From the NCBI RefSeq assembly GCF_040371085.1, contig NZ_JAMBMT010000001.1:186001-250000 (forward strand): DNA of 64,000 nt. Reading direction: 5' to 3'. The first letter of the stretch is position 1. Each line of letters starts with the position of its first letter. The notes under the pieces are model-generated. The model was not told the origin of the DNA. It ran no database searches and saw nothing but the letters and a program-made list of their open reading frames with translations. This stretch comes from Psychrobacter sp. AH5 (GTDB lineage Bacteria; Pseudomonadota; Gammaproteobacteria; Pseudomonadales; Moraxellaceae). The translations under genes and the position numbers were made by a program. Shown piece after piece: positions 8,788 to 17,700 of this stretch.

Positions 8788-9510
8788 TCATACCTGATCG
8801 GTGGCAAATTGATAGCCAACACCGCGTACGGTGATGATACGTTTGGGCTGACGAGGATTGTCTTCAATTAAAGCTCGTAGACGTGAGATATGCACATCAA
8901 TAGCGCGATCAATATTGTCTGAGCTATCATCATTGGGCATCGCCTGCCATAACTGCTCACGATTGAGCACCTTACCTGAATGGGTAGCAAAGTAATGTAG
9001 CAACTGGAACTGATGGGTAGTCAGCCGTACGGGCTGATCATCAATAGTGACCTCATGACTATCAGGAAAAACGCTCAAACGCCCAAAGGTTAAACTATCG
9101 GATTGACTATCGGCTTGATTTGGCTGCTCATGGCGACGAATAACCGCGCGAATACGAGCCAATAGCTCACGCGGCTCAAAGGGCTTAGCAATGTAATCAT
9201 CAGCGCCCATCTCGAGCCCCAATACGCGATCAGTAGTATCGCCTTTGGCGGTGAGCATAATAATAGGCACTTTATTGGTCATATTATTTTTATTACCGCG
9301 AATCTTTTGACAAACTTGCATACCATCCATATCAGGCAACATCAAATCAAGCACTACTAGATCAATATCGCGCTCTTTGGTGTCTAAGATATCCAAACCT
9401 TCTTGACCGAGCCCAGCGTGATGAACATCATAGTAATTCATCGTCAAATAATCACTGATGAGTTCGGCTAGATCTGGATCATCTTCTATTAATAAAATCT
9501 GTTTACTCAT
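8788..9510 (-). CDS. OmpR-family response regulator
   Basis: A 240-residue two-domain regulator. The receiver domain has the acidic pair in LLIEDDPDLAE, phospho-acceptor Asp55 in LVVLDLMLPDMDG, the Thr in IIMLTAKG and the Lys in DYIAKPFEP. The C-terminal winged helix includes LTTHQFQLLHYF, DVHISRLRALI and ITVRGVGYQF, typical of OmpR/PhoB DNA-binding domains (RstA-like). The ATG follows AGGGGATAAACT. It lies 37 bases upstream of the kinase gene and is surely co-transcribed with it. It would be phosphorylated by that kinase and bind promoters. Targets are not evident. Confidence 0.92.
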   Translation of the reverse strand: MSKQILLIEDDPDLAELISDYLTMNYYDVHHAGLGQEGLDILDTKERDIDLVVLDLMLPDMDGMQVCQKIRGNKNNMTNKVPIIMLTAKGDTTDRVLGLEMGADDYIAKPFEPRELLARIRAVIRRHEQPNQADSQSDSLTFGRLSVFPDSHEVTIDDQPVRLTTHQFQLLHYFATHSGKVLNREQLWQAMPNDDSSDNIDRAIDVHISRLRALIEDNPRQPKRIITVRGVGYQFATDQV

Positions 9511-9988
9511 AGTTTATCCCCTAATAGTAGTTATAGTAATGGCTTATCTTACAGCTGCTGTTATAGCTATATTATCGTTAGTTATATTGAGATTTTTAAA
9601 TATTCTAATCTTTTTAAAGCTATATTTTATTATCTTTACTCTTTATCATGCTACTTATTGACATGCTACTTATTATCAATTTATCAGTGTCACTGAATCA
9701 CATTGAATCACATACTGAGTCATGCACTTAATATAATGAAACCCTGATAAAGCTGAGTGATAGTTTGCCAAATAAGCACCTTTGCAAACAAGACGCGCTT
9801 TGTTAATATTTCTACACAATGTAACTGCGTTATCAATAAGCCTTATAAAGCTAATAAATATCAAGCTTAACGCTAAGCTATAGCGCTCCAATAACGCATA
9901 AATAGCGTGTTATCCAACCCTTTCAATAGTAGCTATTAGATAATAGATTTTAAGCCAATTTTTGAATTAAATCAGTTGTTGAAGAGGG
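9511..9988. other. Intergenic region, 478 bases
   Basis: AT-rich sequence between the 3' end of the HlyD-like gene and the response regulator, both on the minus strand. It should contain the promoter of the two-component operon. A 71-codon frame on the minus strand (9676-9891) has no recognisable homology or ribosome site and was not called. No clear terminator is seen for the gene to the right. Confidence 0.4.
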
Positions 9989-11332
9989 TTAAGAGATTAC
10001 CACTTTTTTGCCAGCAGATTCGATAGGTAAATCCGCCAAGCAAATAAGACTGTCGTTGTTAATTCCAGCAATCAGATACTGTTCAGTGATTGGGTCGTAC
10101 TCGATGACCTCGACGGGTTGACGAGTCAAACGCTGGTCTTGTTTGATAATCCAAACATTGGCGCTAAGCAGTGCTAAAGGCTGGTAAGGTGGGTTTTGTA
10201 GCGCGGTTAGATCCGCATCGTGAATTGCATTTTTGGGAACCACAGTACCCACCGCTATTTGTCCATAATCAACACGGCCAGTGACCATTAGGTTGGGTTG
10301 CAGCTGGTTTTCGCGACTGACATCGTTTTTGAGAACTTGCACATGAACCTGTAATTCATTGGGATTACTAGCAGCGCTTAGTTTGCTAACTTGTCCGGTA
10401 TATTTATGATCACTATTCTCAGTTGTAAAGTTGACGCTTTGGCCTACAGAAAGCTGCGGTTCAGCCTCAATAGGCAACGTAGCTACAAACTTTAAATGGC
10501 TGTCATCCGCTAAAGACAACAGTAGATTATCTGCTCGAACTCGTTCACCATCGCTAATAGCTAATTGCTTTACTCGGCCTGAAAAGCTGGCACGAACAAT
10601 AACAGTAGCCATTTTTGCTTGGGAGGTCGGCGCTTGCGTTGTAGGCTCTAAGCGAGTTGATGGAGCGGTGTCTTTTGCTAAATTGATTTTATTATTCTCA
10701 TTACTGTTTAAACTATTTTGTTTGACCTCAGTACTAGCCTCAGCGTTGGTGTTAGCATTGCCACTAACCTTATCGTTATCAGTTTTTACTGGTTTAGGGT
10801 CAGTAGTTGACAGCTGCGCTTTAGGACTCTCTACGGATTTGTATTCATTATTAGTTTTAGTATTGGACTGATCTACTGTAGATAAGCTATTAGTAGTCTT
10901 TAGCTCAGCCGCTTGCTGGTTTGCGATAGCTTTTGTTTGCTTATCACTAGGGGCTTTATCGGCAGAGCTAGGCTGATGTTGTAAAATAAATAACGGCGTC
11001 CCTTTTTCTACCCATTGGCCTTGTTGCACCAGTACTTTTTCTACAGTAACATCTTTTGCGCTTACAAAACGCGACTGTTGAAGCGGCTTTATCTGACCTT
11101 TTAGACCAAGACTGGGCTGATAGCGTGAAGATTTGATATTCAAAATACTATCGGATGTTAAGGTGATAGTATCGCCCTCTATGACAAATGATAAGTCAGC
11201 ATCAGCTTTTTCGTCAGCAGATTTAGTCTTTGCTATAGCCGATTGACTATTATCACTAGGCGGTTGACAAGCCACTAGTAATAAAGCGCTGATTAATAAA
11301 ATGCTATTTTTTCTATAAAAAAGACGTCTCAT
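9989..11332 (-). CDS. Periplasmic adaptor-type (HlyD/RND MFP-like) lipoprotein with split lipoyl domain
   Basis: A 447-residue lipoprotein: signal with lipobox LVAC (Cys22), then two half-motifs of a biotinyl-lipoyl domain. The first is VEKVLVQQGQWVEKGTPLF (residues 98-115) and the second SGRVKQLAISDGERVRADNL (251-270). These are followed by a beta-barrel segment (about 277-350) and a membrane-proximal domain. In membrane fusion proteins an alpha-helical hairpin joins the two half-motifs. Here the joint (about 121-242) is Asn/Ser/Thr/Lys-rich with no heptad pattern. No inner-membrane pump or outer-membrane channel is next to it. It could be an efflux adaptor working with a pump encoded elsewhere. 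Function otherwise unknown. Confidence 0.75.
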   Translation of the reverse strand: MRRLFYRKNSILLISALLLVACQPPSDNSQSAIAKTKSADEKADADLSFVIEGDTITLTSDSILNIKSSRYQPSLGLKGQIKPLQQSRFVSAKDVTVEKVLVQQGQWVEKGTPLFILQHQPSSADKAPSDKQTKAIANQQAAELKTTNSLSTVDQSNTKTNNEYKSVESPKAQLSTTDPKPVKTDNDKVSGNANTNAEASTEVKQNSLNSNENNKINLAKDTAPSTRLEPTTQAPTSQAKMATVIVRASFSGRVKQLAISDGERVRADNLLLSLADDSHLKFVATLPIEAEPQLSVGQSVNFTTENSDHKYTGQVSKLSAASNPNELQVHVQVLKNDVSRENQLQPNLMVTGRVDYGQIAVGTVVPKNAIHDADLTALQNPPYQPLALLSANVWIIKQDQRLTRQPVEVIEYDPITEQYLIAGINNDSLICLADLPIESAGKKVVIS

Positions 11333-11707
11333 ACTAGGTACCGTAAAAAGATAGTTGCAGATTTGAAGTCAAAGAATAGCTACCTTTTAATATGAAAGGT
11401 ACAAAATATGACTTAAGCGGTTTTATTAATTTAAAATCAACCTTGTACTAACAACGCTTTGTTTAGTATATTATCAAAAACTTTATAACTTTCGTTTTAT
11501 AGGTGTAACATTACTTACAAGACTATAATAACGCCGTTAAATCACTGTCATACGATGAATAGTTGGTTTTAGATAAATAATTTGAAAGCAATGCGGTTAA
11601 AATAAATGAGATTAATAAAAATAATAAGAGTATAACAGCGCACAACGATAGCTAGCTATAGTACATTGACTTGTGCTAGTAAACTGCAAATTTATAGGAC
11701 AATCATA
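11333..11707. other. Intergenic region ahead of the pil-chp operon
   Basis: A 375-base AT-rich gap between divergent genes. It must hold the promoter of the pilG operon and that of the HlyD-like gene. No clear regulator site or small gene is seen. A GGAC ribosome site at its right end defines the pilG start. Confidence 0.45.
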
Positions 11708-12085
11708 ATGGAAAGTAATTTTGAAGGGCTAACTGTCATGGTGATTGATGATTCAAAAACCATGCGCCGCACTGCAGAAACCTTATTAAAAAAAGCAGGT
11801 TGTGAAGTAATTACCGCTATTGATGGTTTTGATGCGCTAGCAAAAATTGTGGATAACAATCCAGATATTATCTTTGTCGATATTATGATGCCGCGTTTAG
11901 ATGGCTATCAAACTTGCGCTCTGATAAAAAATAATCCTAATTATGCCGATAAACCCGTTATTATGCTGTCATCAAAAGATGGTCTATTTGATAAGGCTCG
12001 AGGACGTATCGTCGGTTCTGATGAATATCTAACGAAGCCTTTTAGCAAAGATGAGCTTTTTGAAGCTATCAATCGTTATCGTTAA
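11708..12085 (+). CDS. pilG: Twitching motility response regulator PilG
   Basis: A single-domain CheY-like receiver of 125 residues. The acidic pair is in VMVIDDSKTMRR, the phospho-acceptor is Asp58 in IIFVDIMMPRLDG, and the conserved Lys is in EYLTKPFSK. The sequence KTMRRTAETLLKKAGCEV is characteristic of PilG. The start is the ATG at 11708, preceded by AGGAC; an upstream in-frame extension to 11666 does not look like receiver sequence and is rejected. PilG is phosphorylated by the ChpA kinase and in Pseudomonas promotes pilus extension. It is the first gene of the pil-chp cluster. Confidence 0.93.
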   Translation: MESNFEGLTVMVIDDSKTMRRTAETLLKKAGCEVITAIDGFDALAKIVDNNPDIIFVDIMMPRLDGYQTCALIKNNPNYADKPVIMLSSKDGLFDKARGRIVGSDEYLTKPFSKDELFEAINRYR

Positions 12086-12202
12086 ACACTTTTTATATTT
12101 TTCTATGCTAATCACTGAGCGCACTTTTATAATAGCTATTTTAGCTGCTGTAGATTTTGGCTGCTTTAGATAATAAAGAGACTAACCATAAAGGAAAAAA
12201 TC

Positions 12203-12565
12203 ATGACAACTGTTTTGGTCATTGATGACTCGCCGTCTGAGATGGCAAAATTTCGCGATATATTGGCTAAAAACAATTTTCAAATCCTAGAGGCTGCTAA
12301 TGGCATTGAAGGCTATCAGATGGCCACTAAGCATATCCCAGATTTGATTTTGATGGATGTAGTCATGCCTGAAATGAACGGCTTTCAAGCGACTCGCAAA
12401 ATTACTCGCGATAGTACTACTAAGCATATTCCAGTAGTGATCATTAGTACCAAAAGTCAAGAGACAGATCGGGTATGGGGCAAGCGTCAAGGGGCTACTG
12501 AGTATCTGACCAAGCCTGTTGATGAGCTTGAGCTGATGCGTATTATTCGTAAAGTTATGGAGTAG
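12203..12565 (+). CDS. pilH: Twitching motility response regulator PilH
   Basis: A 120-residue CheY-like receiver. It begins TTVLVIDDSPSEMAKFRDIL and carries phospho-acceptor Asp52 in LILMDVVMPEMNGF, Ser in VVIISTK and Lys in EYLTKPVDE. The motif VIDDSPSE is typical of PilH, the second regulator of the Chp system, thought to favour pilus retraction or to act as a phosphate sink. The ATG follows AAAGGAAAAAATC. The stop lies three bases before the GTG start of pilI, so translation is probably coupled. Confidence 0.93.
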   Translation: MTTVLVIDDSPSEMAKFRDILAKNNFQILEAANGIEGYQMATKHIPDLILMDVVMPEMNGFQATRKITRDSTTKHIPVVIISTKSQETDRVWGKRQGATEYLTKPVDELELMRIIRKVME

Positions 12566-12568
12566 AGT

Positions 12569-13099
12569 GTGGCTTCTAGAGGGTTTATTGAGCTATTACG
12601 TTTAGCCGATTTGGCGAATGCGCGTCGTAGTGGTCGTCAAGGGTCAAAAGATTATGACTGGCGCGGCATAGTGTTTGAGATTAGCGGACAACGTATGGTT
12701 GCGCCTCTAGGAGAGGTAGCTGAAATACTCACTATACCAGAATATACCAGTATGCCCTTAGTTCAGCCTTGGTTACTCGGTATTGCCAATGTACGCGGAC
12801 GACTTTTACCACTGACCGACTTGGCAAAGTTTTTACATATTCGTAGCTCATCCACCCAAGATAGTACCCGTAAAGTGTTGGTTATTGACCATCACACCAT
12901 ATTTTCTGGCCTTGTGGTAGATAAAGTGTTTGGCATTGAGCAATTTACCAAAGACCAATATCGCGCAGAAGCGCTCCCTAGCGATTCAGCGTTCGCGCCT
13001 TATAACCATGGTAAATTCTCTAAAGATAATGAGGATTGGTTTGTGTTTATGCCAAGTTTATTAGCGCAAGATAAACGCTATATAGATGCTGCAATATAA
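12569..13099 (+). CDS. pilI: CheW-like coupling protein PilI
   Basis: A 176-residue CheW-domain protein that should link PilJ to the ChpA kinase. CheW marks include GIVFEISGQRMVAPLGEVAEIL, LLGIANVRGRLLPLTDLAKFL and KVLVIDHHTIFSGLVVDKVFG (cited in part). The N-terminal ARRSGRQGSKDYDWRGIVF segment is typical of PilI. The start is a GTG at 12569, three bases after the pilH stop, which suggests translational coupling. The C-terminus ends at 13099, 138 bases before pilJ. Confidence 0.9.
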   Translation: MASRGFIELLRLADLANARRSGRQGSKDYDWRGIVFEISGQRMVAPLGEVAEILTIPEYTSMPLVQPWLLGIANVRGRLLPLTDLAKFLHIRSSSTQDSTRKVLVIDHHTIFSGLVVDKVFGIEQFTKDQYRAEALPSDSAFAPYNHGKFSKDNEDWFVFMPSLLAQDKRYIDAAI

Positions 13100-13237
13100 G
13101 CTTGGTATAAAGATGGATTGAAGATAGCTAGATTGAAAAGCAGTAGCTATAACAATGAATAAATTATCGGCTATAAAAGTAACTAGCAAATTCAGTAATA
13201 GTAAAACTCTGACCACTGTTTGAAAGGAATAAGCACG

Positions 13238-14629
13238 ATGAGCGATGTTATAAAAAGCCCTAGTACTGGTGTCAATAATCAAGCACCAGCTGTTAAAGAT
13301 GCGGCCAGCATGTGGAGAGTTTTATTAACCATTTTTGCCTTAGTAAGCTTTGCTTGCTTGGCATGGCTAATCAGCTCACTATTATCAATAAGTGGGAGTA
13401 TAGGCGAATTTAATCAGCTTATAGTCTTGCCTGGCATAATATTTTTGCTAGGATTAGTTGCCATAGCTTATGCCTTGTCACAGCTTATCAAGCATCGCGG
13501 TAGTAACGAGCGCTTGCTGATTGAACAAGAAACCTTGCGTCGCCGCCAAGAGGCAAACATTGAGTCAGAGCGCTCTAGTCAAATCCAAGAAGAGAATGAG
13601 CGTAACCAGATGGCCATTTTGCGCTTGCTTGATGAGCTAGCAGATTTGGCCGATGGTGATTTGACGGTTAATGCGACAGTATCAGAAGATTTTACCGGCG
13701 CTATTGCCGACTCCGTTAACTTTGCTATTGAGCAGTTACGCGAGTTGGTACTAGTCATTAACGAGACCGCAGATAGAGTATCTAGCTCCACTGAACAAAC
13801 TCAGGTCAACGCCGTAGAGCTGGTTGAGGCCTCTGACAATCAAGCTCAAGAGATTGCTAGCGTCTCCAAAGCTATTAATGAGATGACCATCTCAATTGAT
13901 CAGGTCTCCAATAATGCTGCTGAATCAGCAAACGTAGCCCAGCGCTCGGTTGCCATTGCCTATAATGGCGCTGAAGTCGTACAGCGTTCGATTGAAGGTA
14001 TGAACGTTATCCGCGATCAGATTCAAGAAACCTCAAAGCGTATCAAGCGCTTGGGCGAGTCCTCACAAGAGATTGGCGATATCGTTAGTTTGATTAACGA
14101 TATTGCTGATCAAACCAACGTTTTGGCATTGAACGCAGCTATTCAGGCATCAATGGCAGGGGAGGCAGGTCGAGGCTTCGCTGTCGTTGCTGACGAAGTA
14201 CAGCGTCTAGCAGAGCGCTCAGCAAATGCCACCAAGCAGATTAAGACTCTGGTAAAAACCATTCAGGCTGATACTAGTGAAGCGGTAACTTCAATGGAGT
14301 CAACAACCTCTGAGGTAGTCCGCGGTGCGCGCTTAGCAAAAGATGCAGGTGAAGCACTAGAAGAGGTGCAAAAAGTCTCTAATACCCTGGCCAATCTAAT
14401 CGAGAGTATCTCAAAAACAGCGCAGCAACAGGCTGCTTCTGCCGGTCACATCTCTAACACTATGACCATTATTCAAGATATCACCTCGCAAACCTCATCG
14501 GGTACCATGGCAACTGCGCGCTCGGTTGGTGAGCTAAACGAGATGGCAGCCGCCTTGCAGCAATCGGTAACTGGTTTTAAAGTCTCTAATGATGAAGAGG
14601 ATTCTGGAGATATTGAAGAAATTATTTAA
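13238..14629 (+). CDS. pilJ: Methyl-accepting transducer PilJ, sensor-less form
   Basis: A 463-residue transducer. The ATG at 13238 follows AAAGGAATAAGCACG; a TTG at 13220 lies ahead of that site and is rejected. Two transmembrane helices (about 26-48 and 60-84) are separated by only about a dozen residues, so there is essentially no periplasmic domain. Then come a coiled segment, a HAMP-like stretch and the MCP signalling hairpin with tip [15 protein letters not shown] and [19 protein letters not shown]. Pseudomonas PilJ is about 680 residues with two periplasmic PilJ domains that sense pilin. Those are missing here. The tip matches PilJ rather than a generic MCP, and the gene is in the right operon place. 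Confidence 0.88.
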   Translation: MSDVIKSPSTGVNNQAPAVKDAASMWRVLLTIFALVSFACLAWLISSLLSISGSIGEFNQLIVLPGIIFLLGLVAIAYALSQLIKHRGSNERLLIEQETLRRRQEANIESERSSQIQEENERNQMAILRLLDELADLADGDLTVNATVSEDFTGAIADSVNFAIEQLRELVLVINETADRVSSSTEQTQVNAVELVEASDNQAQEIASVSKAINEMTISIDQVSNNAAESANVAQRSVAIAYNGAEVVQRSIEGMNVIRDQIQETSKRIKRLGESSQEIGDIVSLINDIADQTNVLALNAAIQASMAGEAGRGFAVVADEVQRLAERSANATKQIKTLVKTIQADTSEAVTSMESTTSEVVRGARLAKDAGEALEEVQKVSNTLANLIESISKTAQQQAASAGHISNTMTIIQDITSQTSSGTMATARSVGELNEMAAALQQSVTGFKVSNDEEDSGDIEEII

Positions 14630-14643
14630 TAAACTACTGATGA

Positions 14644-14658
14644 GTACCATTATGGTAC
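14644..14658. repeat. Perfect 15-base palindrome between pilJ and chpA
   Basis: GTACCAT and ATGGTAC flank a single central T, 15 bases downstream of the pilJ stop. There is no T-run, so it is not a canonical terminator. It could be an mRNA processing hairpin or a protein site, or it may have no role. Confidence 0.4.
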
Positions 14659-14737
14659 CTAATACTAGTCTCTTATTTACTATCTTCAATAAGCTCATAT
14701 TTAATAAAATCGAAATATAAACGATTTGGAACTCGCC

Positions 14738-17700
14738 ATGAAAAACCAGCCTAATGATATCGAGATATTAAGATTGTTGTCGCCTTTATCTAAAGAGCAA
14801 TTATCAAAGTTCTCTAAAGGCTGGCAAAGCGGTTCAGAGACTACTATTGAGCCTATAATCGAGCTGTATAAGACCATCAGTCTTTGTCTAACTGAAGCTG
14901 ATTATTTGCCTCACTATGTGGCAACTGAGTCTTTACAATCTCAGCACTATAAAAAACTATTGGTAGGATGGCGTCAGCAAGTCCAGCAGCTCTTAGAGCA
15001 TAATAGCAACCAGCCAGCGATCTTATCAGCTCTAAAAAAATCCTGCCATTATCTATGGCAAGCTATAGACTTATCGCAGGACAATCAAGCTGATAAACAA
15101 CAGCGTTTATGGTATCTAGCTGAGCTTTGGCTACATAATCTGGCCCATAATCCTTTGCCAAAACCGATGAGCTATGTGGCGCTATTGTCAGATCTAGATC
15201 GATTGCTTGAGGCAAGCTATAAGCACTCCTTAAAGCCGCAAGACTCTAACTTAGCGGAGCAAGACTCTGACGATATAGAAACACCACAAGCTTTAGAGTG
15301 TTATTTTGTCGATAAGTTATTGATAGATATTTATATTACTATTACGACCTTGTCCACTTTAGATGAGCCTACAGGGACATTAATTAGTGAGTTATCCAAA
15401 AAGATAGCTATAGCCCGTGATAAAGGTAGCGTAAAGTCTCATACTAACGATGTCGTACGTTATGACGATAGCGGCGAAGTGGACTCTACTGATGCGTGGC
15501 AAACGGCACAAGCTCAAGCTAAGCCGGATGTCTTTGATATGAGCGAAGATATCCGCCAGATATTTATTGAAGAAGCGACAGAAAGCCTAGACGAATTAGC
15601 AAAGATATGGCCCGTTTGGCAACAAGAGACTCAAGATTTAGCGCTAGTGACAGATGTCCATCGTAACTTTTATAACCTCAAAGGCTCAGGGCGCTTGATT
15701 GGCGCTTTTAGTATCAGTGAGATGGCTTGGGCTATAGAAAACTTACTTATTCATGTATTAAACAAGTCTTTAGCCGTCAATGATGAGCTTATAGCTTTAG
15801 TTGCGCAGGCGCTTGAGCAATTACCGATTTTGATTGAGAATTTTAGTCACTCACAACCCCCAGCTGTAAATCCTGCTAATATTATTTTGCAGAGTAATAA
15901 CTTATTGTCAGGCTTGCCGCTACTTCATGGCGTGCCGACTGAAAATAATTCAGCTAAAGATAATGAAGCCGAAGAAAATGCTACTGAAGCAAAAGCATTG
16001 CAGTCAGACTTCTCTCAATCAGCTCTTCAATCACAGCAGTTATTAAACGCTACTGCCGATACTGCTACAGATAAGGATAAGCTAGAAACGACTAGTCCTG
16101 TTGAGGCGGACTGTAGCGAGGCTTTGCCTATATCTATACCTGCGGTTTTAAGACCTTTTATAGAAAAGACAGCGGCGATGTCTACGGATGCTAGTGATGC
16201 TGATCCGGATATCAAAGAGATATTTATTGAAGAAGCCTATGAGGTGTTGGAGCAGATTACCCCGCTGTATAATCATTGGCAGCTAGATACATCGGATTTT
16301 GCTAGCCTGACTGATGTCAGACGTGGTTTTCATACTCTAAAAGGCTCAGGTCGTATGGTAGGCGCTAACTATAGTGCTGAGCTTGCTTGGGCAATAGAGA
16401 ATATACTCAATAAAATATTGGATAAAAGCCTAATGCCATCAGTAGATATGCAGCAATTGATTGCCGATGTCTTAGCCGCTTATCCTGATATGATTGATAC
16501 TTTTGCTCAAGGAGAGCATGATTATCCAGCTATCGTGTCCCTATGGGTCGCTGCTGCAAATGCCTATGCTCAGCACTTAGGAGACGACTTTAGTTATAGC
16601 GCGCTGCATAGCCAATGGACGCGTGCTACTAGTGCTGCTAACGAGACAACGTCTAGTGATAATATTATAGATAGCGCGCACGATTTAATGAGTAGCATTG
16701 ATAATAATGCTGCTGATAGCGCAGTTATTGATGAAGTCGATAGCGCTGATGCGATGCTAAAAACCATCTACTCTCTCAATGATATGATAAGCGATACCGC
16801 TATTGTTGCCACAGAACAAAGTTATGAAGAACGCGAAATATTTGAGATATTTATCGAAGAAGCAAGAGAGCTGCTGCAACAAATTAATGACTTTATCACC
16901 ACTCATCAACATCAACCTCATGTACCAGTGAGTGATGAGATTGTTAGAGCTTTTCATACTTTACGGGCCGCCTCAGGGACTAATGCTCTTACTGCTATTA
17001 GTGAGGTAAGTGCTACTATCGAGCAAAGCTTGGAGCATTTGCAAAAGCATGATACTCCTATGAATGCTCAGCACATAGAAGCATTAACTCAGTCAGTGGC
17101 GTTAATTGAAGGTTATCTAAATACTTACGAGCAAAGTGTGCAGCCCCATGCCTCTACGCCCGCTACTCAAAGTAAGCATGATGTAGAGTCGCTACAAGCG
17201 ATATTAGATAATTCAGAAGAATCAAGCCCTCAAACCGATAATGAATTAAGTATAGAGCAGCTATTGGCTCTAGATATTGACGATTTATTAGATGCAGAGT
17301 GGAAGCTAGAAGACAAAGCTGCTGAGCTTGATGCTGAATTATTAAGAGCTTACATCACAAAAATAGCTGATCAGATTTCACGCTTAGCAAAAAACACCAC
17401 CGCGTTACCTAAATTTGCCTCAATACTATCAGGATTACAGAGTGCCTATAGTTATCTTTGCACCCATCCTGAAGCGGCTCGGGACTCTCATATTCAGCAA
17501 GCATTAATCGCTGAACATACCGAGTTAGTGGCTTTGTTTGATTCTTTAGCAGGAAGAATGTCGTTCAAGGTCGATCAGTCTATACTTGAGGATTTGCAAG
17601 CGGCGCTCAGTAGCTATCAACAACGTCATAGCGCTGATATCGAATACGGTATCAAAAGTAGTCTTGAATATGATACTGAGCACTCTGACATTGAAAGTAG

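Noticed and set aside
9676..9891. 71-codon open frame on the minus strand between the HlyD-like and response-regulator genes
   Set aside because: No ribosome site, no recognisable domain, and composition like intergenic sequence.
10431..10871. 146-codon plus-strand frame opposite the HlyD-like gene
   Set aside because: Shadow of a low-complexity coding region on the other strand, with no ribosome site.
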